A stretch of DNA of 64,000 nucleotides from positions 17,626,832 to 17,690,831 of the forward strand of contig CM018036.1 of the NCBI GenBank assembly GCA_008638375.1, read 5' to 3'. Both the position numbers and the translations under genes were made by a program. This DNA comes from Nyssa sinensis. Its lineage: Eukaryota > Streptophyta > Magnoliopsida > Cornales > Nyssaceae. The notes under the pieces are model-generated. The model saw only the letters and a list, made by a program, of their open reading frames with translations, made no database searches and was not told the origin of the DNA. Every line of letters starts with the position of its first letter. The first letter of the stretch is position 1. Shown here piece by piece: positions 55,736 to 64,000 of the stretch.

Positions 55736-56290
55736 ACTATTACCAAATAGAGAGAGAATTCATTGACTGCTTGATTATAAGGTTTCTAATCAGATATGAT
55801 TCTCCCTCAGTTCTGACTGCACTAAAATGCTTCTGAATTTGTTAAGATTGGTGGATTTAGAGGAATTTGGATTTGAATCTCCAAACTGAAACGAATCCAG
55901 ATTGAATTTCACTGAAATCCAACAGGTCGGTCTTCAAGTAATTACCAGCAACGAAGATGTTATTTCAAATTCGCAACAAAAAAGGAAATTTCTGAAGAAG
56001 AAAAAAATTTAATCGCAACGACATTTTAGGTAATATTGCCTCTCCCACCGGCTCCCACTTTGGGCCGGGCGACATGAATAATAAAGTCCACTAAATAGCC
56101 CTAATGTGCACTACAGTGAAGTCCACTTATCCCACTAAATAGCCCAATTGTTTCACGTCGGTCACTTCCTGTCTCTCCCTTTTTTTCTCTCTCTAGTCGA
56201 AAGTGACTATCATTTTTTTCCCCTTAAAAAATAAGGTTAATTATACTTATTTTTTCTTGTGATTTTTTATAATCGTAAATACCCTTCTTA
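55733..56290 (-). promoter_or_regulatory. Presumed SCD1 promoter and 5' leader region
   Basis: Immediately upstream of the gene. A TTATAATC sequence on the minus strand (about 55786-55778) is a possible TATA-type element about 100 bases before the ATG. Pyrimidine-rich stretches lie near 56170-56200. No start site can be fixed from sequence alone. Repeats begin about 56.3 kb. Confidence 0.4.
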
Positions 56291-57500
56291 TGATTTTTGA
56301 ATTAATACTAACCTTCATGTCAAACATGTCAGACAAACAGTGTTAACGGCAAAGTTGAAATTACAAAATTAACCATTGTACAAAATATAATAAAATATTA
56401 TAAAAAATATTAGTCCGTATGAAAAGATGACATTGCCCCTCTGTCATTTATGCGTCCCAAACTACGCTTCGATTCTTTCAAGACTTGCAAGTCCCATTTC
56501 GATCCTTTCAATCTCTCTCCTTTCTGATTCCCTCACGATTTGGATGAACTTTAATCGATCAATCAAACCTACACCAATTGTGCTCTCAATCAATGATAGG
56601 CGAAGGTTCGTACCGATTGTGAAGACCAAGTTTGATGATATGAAGGTGCATGATCATTGTTTTGGTTAAGGTAAGTGTTAATTTCTGTCCATTTTTAAGG
56701 TTTTTGGGTGTTTGTTGTTTGAGTCATCTATAAAGTAGTTGAATAAGAAAAAAGGTTTGGATTTTTAGGTTACAGTTTTTGTTACTTGGGGTTTTTGATT
56801 AGGGTTTTTGTTACTTGGGATTTTTGAGTTAAGATTTTTGTTCTTTGCGTTTAAGGTTGGAACAATTCGGATTTTGAGTTTAGGGTGTTAGTTAATCTGG
56901 ATTTCTAAGTGAGTGACTTAGGGTTTTTTACTTCGGCTTTTGAGATTTCGAATTCACCAGTTAGGGTTTTGTGTGTGTTTTTTGTGAAGATTGCAACTAT
57001 TTTTGTGAATATTGCAACGATTTGTGTTTTGAGTTCGAGTAGGTGATATTTTTATTTTTTTTTGCTTTGGTGAGTTCTAATGTGTGTACAATACTGATTT
57101 TGTAACCAATATTGATTATGCCAATTTAAATTGATCTGTTGAATATATATTTCTTCATGATTATGTATTTGTCTATTTTTAAGTATGCATTGTTGTAAAG
57201 ATTTGAAATTTTGGGAAGAAATTTTTTTATTTATTTATTTTATTCATTTATTTATTTATTCATTTGTTTAATTATTTAGTATTATTATTATAACTATTTA
57301 AATAGTGGTGTGTGCAATTATTTATTCATTTATTTAATTATTTAGTATATTAAAAGTGTGTGATGTATGTGTTAGTCATGGCATGCGTATATGTATGTGT
57401 GTATAAATATAATGCATGTATATATATAAAAAAATATGTAGTGTTATGTATAGGTGTACACAAGGTGTACTGTGTGTGCAATGTGAGTGTGTATGTGTAA
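56291..57500. other. Repeat-like AT-rich sequence upstream of SCD1
   Basis: It may hold the 5' part of the MuDR-like element, but I cannot show terminal repeats. It contains an (ATTT)n-type low-complexity stretch at about 57226-57345 and a TG-rich stretch at 57350-57520. An 80-codon open frame at 56427-56669 resembles nothing known. Confidence 0.4.
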
Positions 57501-59797
57501 TGTATAATATAATATATCTATACATGATAAACTAGGCCAACAAGCAACATTTAATGCACTTTGAAAAAGAAGGGGTGATTTGGATAGTAGGAGAGTCAGG
57601 AAAGAGGGGCAGCAATGGGCTACAGTTGGCCTGCGTGAGGTGATGTTTGTGTATATCCATGTGTGTGTATTGGGAATGCATACATTGGGCTAGAAAGAGA
57701 AAGGAACCAGAAAGAGGGAGAGGCTGAGTTAGAAGAAGCATTGAAGGTTGGAGAAGTTCAGACGTAAGCTAAGAGGGGAGATTAGATCGAGTCCTAGAAC
57801 AAACAGAAGAAAGGAAGGTAAAAAAAATTGATTTCTGTTTTTAAAAGTTTTAAGCATGAAGTGTAGATTAAATAGTAGGGTAATTATAAGCATGAAAAAT
57901 AGAAGAATTTGCAAAAAGAATTAAAGAAAATGATCAAAAGCTGAGGGAAATATAACCAGTTGTAGGTCACGGTGTAGGATCAGGTTGTGGAGATTTTTTT
58001 GCATAAACCTTGATTTAAATGGTGAGGAAAAGTTCCTCTTAAGTGCAGAAAATTAATAGGTAAATGTTTGGGTCAGAATAGTGGATAAAACGGTGAGAAA
58101 TGAGAAGAAATTAGTTGGCCGGAAAATCGGAACTGCTACTAAACCCCTCTGATTTTGTAAAGATGGAAATGGTTTTGCGGAAAATAAATTGGGTAGTTAG
58201 GATCTTGGAGGAGAAAGGAAGAAAATGGCATTGACCTTGAGTTGAAAAGTTGCCGAAACAGGGACTGCCGTCGCCAGATAAGGCGACGGCGCACGGCTGC
58301 CTACTGCGCTGGGCATGCTGTGCGTGCTAGGGTTGTTTTGTGTTGGGCCATGGGTTTTGGGCTGGGTTGACCCACCCAACCCCATGTGGGCTGGAACCAA
58401 TAAGGTGCAGCTTTGGGCTGAATTTTAAACATTTAAAATGTGAATTTGGGGGCTGTTTGGTTGTAGATATAGTAGATTGAAAAATTTGATTGAGAACCAA
58501 AATTGGGATAGCTTGTCCCTGAATTAGTGTTCTTTTCACTGTTTGGGTAACCAAAATGGAATAACCAAAATTAGAAATTTTGATTTGACCAAAGAGTTAT
58601 AGAAATTTTAAAAGGGGCCCTAGCTTTATAGAATTTATGAAATGACCCACAAAATAAATAATTAATTAAATATGCCGAAATGGTCCGTTGTCCAAATTTA
58701 ATAAGTCATTAGTGTATTCTTTACGTCTTGGACCTTCTGAGTCCAATGGTGAGGTCCCCGTCATGAGATGAGGCTCCAAAAAATAAAAGACCCGTAGGAA
58801 CAAAAAAAAAAAAAAAACCAAAATCCCCCTGATTCAAAGACTAGTCAAACGAACCCCGATTAAAATAAGAGAATAGTAAATTTTTATTATTTCGAGCATC
58901 TTGGACTCAACCGTGGAGTCCTGATTTGAGAGAAGATGCCTCAAGAATTAGAAACCCGTGAAGTGCAAAATGACTGTTTTGCCCTTTTAAGTACAAATGT
59001 CCAAATTGAATTCCGTGAAAGCCTAAACCGGCTTTGTTCGGCATTCTGGACTCAATGGTAGAGTCTATTTTAACAAAATGGAAACTAATAAAATAAAGAC
59101 ATAAAATTTGATGAATAACATAATTTAAATAGCGGTAGACTGAGTTGTATTTTATGATTTTAGGGACTCTGACTGCACGGGAGAGAACAGTATGACCTCC
59201 GACATTCTCATCATTTAGTTCAGCTACACATCGGACATGATTTCATAGGGTTGAGACCAATCCCTCAGGTATGATATATTGTGCTAAGTAAGGAAATATG
59301 ATTAAGTTTAGGAATGATTTGCATGTTGATTGAATGGATCATATATTTATTTGTTTAATGTCAGAAAATCACATAAGGAATGTTGCTTTAAAAAGAAACC
59401 TTGAGTTGATTGTTTACGTTACTTATGTGCTTCTTGCTGCTCCATGGAGATATGATTTATTCTATGTGTTGGGTTGTACGTGATTTATATTTTGGGGGAG
59501 TTGTTAAGATTGTGAACACATGACTTGAGCATGTATTTTCGTTGATCATGTATTGCATACATCCATGTGGAAGAGGTTTTGTTATTCAGATGCTGTGATT
59601 GCTTTAAGTGGAATACATTGTTTAAAAGCATGCTCCATGTGTTGGTAAATTACTTATCTGAGATTGTATTATTGCATGGTGGAATCAAAGCATATTGGCA
59701 TGGCGTGATTCGTTGAAAGCATAGTGTGGGTTGAGCACTTGGTGCTGTGCATACGTGGTTACTCAAGCTGTCGAGGAAGGTCCGTAAAGTGAGTCAT

Positions 59798-59920
59798 ACA
59801 TGGTATTCAGCTTCCATCGGATGTGTTCCGAAAACGAGACATGGTACTCAGCTTCCATCGGATGTGTTCCGAAAATGAGACATGGTACTCAGCTTCCATC
59901 GGATGTGTTCCGAAAGTGAG
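59798..59920. repeat. 41-bp tandem repeat, three copies
   Basis: Units start at 59798, 59839 and 59880, each beginning ACATGGTAYTCAGCTTCCAT and ending CCGAAARYGAG. Near-identical copies. Confidence 0.95.
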
Positions 59921-59932
59921 ACATGGACATGA

Positions 59933-60030
59933 CATAGAGTTAACATGGGTGTGGCATAGAGTTGACACGGTTGTGGCATAGAGTTGACATGGGTGTGGCA
60001 TAGAGTTGCCATGGGTGTGGAGTAGAGTTG
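59933..60030. repeat. 22-bp tandem repeat, about 4.5 copies
   Basis: Units start at 59933, 59955, 59977 and 59999 (CATAGAGTTGACATGGGTGT followed by GG), and a partial fifth at 60021. Confidence 0.95.
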
Positions 60031-60639
60031 TGTGGATATGTCATGCACATTTTCATTACATCGTGTTAATGAATTCATGGATGTGGTATAGAAATTGCAT
60101 GGATGCTTTATGAATAAAATTAGTACATGGCATGATGATTAGATAGACATGTAGAAATGAATGCACACTTGCACATGCCACACCTTAGCTTATGTTAATG
60201 AGTTGGATGGCATATAGATTATTACTAGTACATTGTATGATGATATAGAATGACATGTAGATATAAATGTACACTTACACATGCCACGCCCTTAATTTTG
60301 TTCCTTGCATTAGCATTATATTATACCAGCAGTTGAGCTGACCCATTCATGGGATAACACATTACAGATGACGCTCCCGACACTTGAGACTTGAGAAAGT
60401 ATTGTAGAGTGGAGGAGATATGAGCTTAGGAGGATATTTGGCCCGTGGGGGCATATTTTGTGATGTAGGGCTTAAGCCTGAATGACATGTTGAATGTTTT
60501 TATTGACTGTGCTTTACATGGATGTACATTGAAGGAAATTAATGCAAGTTTGGGTTGAATCCGTTAGATTGTCCTTTATTTTATTTTCTTTTAGTTTCAG
60601 TTACACTCACCTCCCGATTCGTGGAAATTCGGGGCGTGA

Positions 60640-61539
60640 CAATTGCAATGCCCAATTTGAATGACTTTGATGATGTTCTCAATTTTGTTCTATTATGTAA
60701 TATGGTGTGCCTCATTTGAATAGTTGTGTTGATGTTCTCTAATTTTGTTTCATTCTATTAATATATTATTCATATTTCTGTATTTTTCAGTAATGGCTTG
60801 TCATATATATGATTTAGTTGTCCATTATAGTCAAATAGTGAATATCATAAGAAATGTTTACCCTGATAGATATTCTTACCTACATCTGACAAAAGATATA
60901 AGTCAAATGTCATTGTCTCAATTGTCTTCAAGGGTTGGTTTGGCACTAACAATATTGTGTGATGTTCTTGGGTCCATTGATAAAATGCTAGTAGGAGAGT
61001 GATAAAGACATTTTAAGAATGTTTGAGATTCATAATAGGAGGGAAATTAAGTTGTATGTGGACGTAATGTGTAGTACTTTATCTTAGTTTGGAGATGTTG
61101 GCATGTTGTCTGCAACCTCATCAATGCCTACAACTAGTGCAATGCCTACAGGTATTGCTGATTGCAATGATAATATATCGGATAGTGGAGATGTTGAAGG
61201 ACTACAGTAAGGGTATTTATGGGTTAACTTTTGAAGATTATGACCTACATATGAATAAAACTGATTGTAGTGAGAATATAGATAAAAACAATAGTGACTT
61301 CACAGTTGGACATGGTGATAGATTGTCAGATTTTGAATCTGATGATGATGTTGAATATGATCCTAGTACTGATGATAGTTTTAGCAGTGAGGAGGGTAGC
61401 ATAGGCAAGAGTACAGCCAGGGTATTTGATCAAAATTTATATGGGAATAAGTTTAATATGTAAGGAGGGCAGCAAGATTGTGTTGAAAGGTGGGGCAACT
61501 GTTTGAAAATGTTGACAAATTTAGGCAAGTCTTGTAACA
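60640..61539 (+). pseudogene. MuDR-type (Mutator-like) transposase N-terminal fragment
   Basis: An intron-like end TATTTTTCAG precedes MACHIYDLVVHYSQIVNIIR and NVYPDRYSYLHLTKDI (60793 on), resembling the N-terminal domain of plant MULE transposases. After a frame break comes an acidic linker (FESDDDVEYDPSTDDSFSSE, about 61330-61390). Then KVGQLFENVDKFRQVL (61487-61534), the start of the MuDR DNA-binding domain. It is cut at once by TGTAACACC. The DDE core is absent from the window. By family resemblance only. Confidence 0.55.
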
Positions 61540-61849
61540 CCTCGAACTTAGTTTCTCGATTAATTAGTGTAATGATGTTCTTTTTGAAATTTAATGCATT
61601 AAATTAGTAATTTTAGCTTTATTTTAATACTATAAAAACTTGAGTTAGCAAACTACGGAGCCCACAAAGAAATAAAAATTGATGTGAGGCTTTTGACATC
61701 GAAGCTAACCCAAATAGGAAATGACCAGAAGAAACCATTTCGTAAAAAGAGCTAATAGAAAAGAAATTATGAGGGAAAAAGTCAAAACGGTAAATTGTGC
61801 CAGCCAAACGAGGCATAAGCCAAAGAGTGAGGAAAAATGCTCAAAATAC

Positions 61850-61935
61850 AAGCAATGAGTTTTGAACCTTTGCCTAAAATCATGAAAGCACTTAAGTCCC
61901 AAAAACTAACCACTTGAGCTGCTAGCATTTTACTC
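61850..61935 (-). mobile_element. tRNA-like SINE head (minus strand)
   Basis: Minus strand: AGCAGCTCAAGTGGTTAG (about 61924-61907) as box A and AGGTTCAAAACTC as box B (about 61869-61857). Not a complete tRNA fold. Confidence 0.5.
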
Positions 61936-62047
61936 TACATATATCACAAGATATATATCTATACATATCAAAATAAAGCCCCACCTCCCAAATTGGCCAA
62001 TGGTCATTCATGCAACATAATTATATTTTTAAAATAAAAATATAATG

Positions 62048-62081
<34 letters not shown>

Positions 62082-62195
62082 TATGTGTGTGATATGAGTG
62101 AATTAGAAAAGGGAGTAGTGTGTGTGCATGCATTTCGGCTAGTGAGAGAGAAAGAGTGAGCTAGAGAGAAAGAATGGAAAAAGGGAGGAGAAGAA

Positions 62196-62857
62196 GGGAA
62201 GGCTGTTGCATGCATACCTAAGGGAGATCGAAGGGGAACCAATGAGAGGGAAGACACCACTGCCAAGGTAAAACCCTTACAACCAAAATTTTCTTTCTCT
62301 AAAAATCCTCCATGTGCAAGCTATTTTGAGCTTAACTATTGCATGCATGGCCTAGGAATTAGTATATCTTGTGAAAAAAATGAAGTAAATCCAGCCTAGG
62401 AAGGCCCAGAACACTGAGCCCTATGAAGAGCGGCCATTGATGGGCCTCTCTTATAGCAGATCTGAATCGACCAAAAGGAAACTTGGTTTCTTCACTTAGG
62501 GCCCAAAATAGACCTTATGAGGGAGAAGGGAAGGCTATTGCATGCATACCTAAGGGAGATCGAAGGGGAACCAATGAGAGGGAAAACACCACTACAGAGG
62601 TAAAACCCCTACAACCAAAATTTTCTTTCTCTACAAACCCTCCTATATGCAAGCTGTTTTGAGCTTAACTTGTTGCATGCATGGCCTAGGAATTAGTATA
62701 TCTTGTAAAAAAAATGAAGTAAAACCAGCCTAGGAAGGCCCAGAACACGAGACCCTATGAAGAGCCGCCATTGATGGTCCTCTCTTATAGCAGATCTGAA
62801 TCGACCAAAAGGAAACTTGGTTTCTTCACTTGGGGCCCAAAATAGACCTTATGAGGG
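62196..62857. repeat. 332-bp tandem duplication
   Basis: 62196-62527 and 62528-62857 both start GGGAAGGCTRTTGCATGCAT and include GCATGGCCTAGGAATTAGTA and AGCAGATCTGAATCGACC. Few differences by eye, so the duplication is recent relative to the surrounding repeat. Confidence 0.93.
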
Positions 62858-63499
62858 TTTCAAAAACCCTATTCCAGTGACCTAGAAGCCTAGGAGAAGA
62901 CCCTTAAACCATGGCATGTAGGTTTCAGTTCTAAGATGGAACCTTCAAAACTTGATGTGAAACCTAGTTTTGAGACCGAGGACTTGAACCCCATGATAGG
63001 GGGACCATAATAGAAGAAACCCTGTGAGGTTCGAGATAAAGATGAGGGCATACCAGGGAGTTGCAAGTGTGGCCATGGTGAAGAAAAATTGAGCCTTGAG
63101 CTTGGTTTGAGGCACTAAAACGAATGCCAAACCCTTGCCCAGACAGTCTAACAACCTACACCACCTAAAAGTAGAGAGAATCAATCCTCTCAAAATTGAT
63201 GAAATTAAAAATTTAAATTTCTAAAAATTAGGGCAACACAGTAGGGGAAAGGAGGATGAAGATGAATAGTGTTGGGTCAGTCTCGGGTCGAATCTGCGTT
63301 CGAGTCGGGACCCGACCCATCGCATATATGGTCTTAAGTGGGAGGACACCGTATTGAGTTTTAAAATTAAAAGGGTTTTGGGGCTGTTTGGAAACTAGGA
63401 TAATAAATCCCTAGTATATTCGTTGATTGGGCCTGGATATCCTTGTCCCTGTTCTGTCCTTGTTCTGCTGTTTGGCACGCTGGATTATGAGAAAAATAA

Positions 63500-63595
63500 A
63501 AGGGGAGCCACAGCTCCCTTGGTTTAAACCCCTAACCTCTCACTGCCCAAGCCCTAAACCAAGCCCCAAAGACCACTTGAGCCACCCTCTGCTCT
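63500..63595 (-). mobile_element. tRNA-like sequence (SINE head), minus strand
   Basis: Minus strand: GTGGCTCAAGTGGTC (about 63584-63570) and GGGTTTAAACC (63531-63521) have the box A and box B pattern. Embedded in the LTR-like repeat. Confidence 0.45.
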
Positions 63596-64000
63596 ATTGT
63601 AAAATTTTCAACATAAATAATATATAATATATAGTTTTATAATTAATTAAATTAAATTTTTAATTAATTTAATAATAGTAAAATAATCTGATGTCTAAAA
63701 TAAATAATTGAATAGTGCATTTTAACTATGTCGGACATTCCGGACGCAATGGCAAGGTCCATTTTAGAGACAGGGCTCTGAAAAATTAAGATACGTAAAA
63801 CTATAAATTATCAAATTATCCCTAATATGCCCGAAGCCCAATAAAAAGCTGAGAGAGTCTAAATTGACTTTCTTCGACGTTCCGGACCCAACGGTGAGGT
63901 TCGTAATACCAAAATAAGTATTAAAAAATAAGTCACATGAAAAATAAAGTTTATTAAATTACCACGAGTAAGTCGATAAGATCAATCCTAGGAAATTAGG

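Larger units (their letters stand above)
57500..60638 (+). mobile_element. LTR-like repeat ending GGGGCGTGACA
   Basis: The right end TTCGGGGCGTGACA at 60625-60638 is the common end of a plant LTR/LARD-like family whose other end is TGTAACACC. It shares with 61540-64000 a GGGGCTGTTTGG segment, purine-rich blocks and the recurring GGACnCAAnGGTGAGGTCC-like motif. The left end was not located and no coding region seen. It could be a solo LTR or a large non-autonomous element. Confidence 0.5.
61540..64000 (+). mobile_element. Second LTR-like repeat, starting TGTAACACCTCG, runs off the window
   Basis: It begins TGTAACACCTCGAACTTAGT directly after the MULE fragment. It contains tRNA-like stretches, a 332-bp tandem duplication, GGGGCTGTTTGGAAAC (63378) and two GGACSCAAYGGYRAGGT motifs near the right edge. 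Same architecture as 57500-60638. No protein-coding domain recognised. The end lies beyond 64000. Confidence 0.5.

Noticed and set aside
55516..55836. Plus-strand open frame over SCD1 exon 1 with a run of SLSLSL
   Set aside because: It is the antisense of exon 1 plus the (TC)23 repeat.
56427..56669. 80-codon frame upstream of SCD1 as a host gene
   Set aside because: No recognisable domain, no conserved motif, and it lies in repeat-like sequence.
57226..57345. ATTT-rich tract as a scaffold attachment or replication origin
   Set aside because: Low complexity alone is not evidence of such a function.
60637..61540. Single LTR element with 5' LTR ending at 60638 and 3' LTR starting at 61540
   Set aside because: No primer-binding site follows 60638 and no polypurine tract precedes 61540. 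The sequence between them looks like MULE transposase, so two separate insertions fit better.
1..64000. CRISPR arrays, bacterial operons, phage or organelle insertions
   Set aside because: No spaced direct repeats of the right type, no prokaryotic gene organisation and no plastid or mitochondrial genes were seen.

Overview
The window is nuclear DNA of a flowering plant. It has spliced GT-AG introns, L1- and RTE-type LINEs, Ty1/copia elements, TRIMs, hAT, Harbinger and Stowaway MITEs and tRNA-derived SINEs. The one host gene is most like a eudicot gene. Large intronic transposon loads suggest a woody, TE-rich genome, but I cannot name the species.

The backbone is a single gene on the minus strand. 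It is the 5' three quarters of a STOMATAL CYTOKINESIS DEFECTIVE 1 (SCD1) orthologue, a DENN plus WD40 protein of post-Golgi and clathrin-linked traffic and cytokinesis. It starts at 55678 and leaves the left edge after 340. I placed 23 exons with consistent splice phases: about 2.7 kb of coding sequence (about 899 codons) in 55.3 kb, so roughly 95% of the locus is intron. Four introns (21, 5, 3 and 14, at about 13.5, 11.5, 10.2 and 5.2 kb) hold most of the sequence and most of the transposons. Exon 2 is one base too long for its phases, and the result is a TGA at the exon 2/3 junction. This is either a broken allele or a base error.

Layout from left to right, against gene direction. Intron 21 (891-14409): a fold-back MITE, a copia element with target-site duplication, a deleted copia relic, a TRIM with an extra internal LTR, and a decayed LINE. 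Exons 21-15 (14.4-19.2 kb): a SINE-bearing intron 18. Intron 14 (19.2-24.4 kb): a SINE, a LINE with duplicated 3' tail, and an RTE LINE. Exons 14-8 (24.4-26.9 kb). Intron 7: Harbinger and Stowaway MITEs. Exons 7-6. Intron 5 (29.9-41.4 kb): a second copia carrying a 1.6-kb insertion, a hAT-type MITE, and LINE debris. Exons 5-4. Intron 3 (41.7-51.9 kb): an L1 LINE carrying three hAT-type MITEs, then SINE and MITE pieces. Exon 3, then intron 2 with copia debris, then exons 2 and 1.

Upstream of the gene there is a (GA)23 tract in the 5' leader and then about 8 kb of repeats. A MuDR-type transposase fragment (60.6-61.5 kb) appears to be flanked and interrupted by two repeats with TGTAACACC and GGGGCGTGACA ends. 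These carry recurring GGACnCAAnGGTGAGGTCC-like motifs and several tandem repeats. No prokaryotic operon, CRISPR array, rRNA or functional tRNA gene was seen. The notable content is how the transposons are layered inside one essential trafficking gene.
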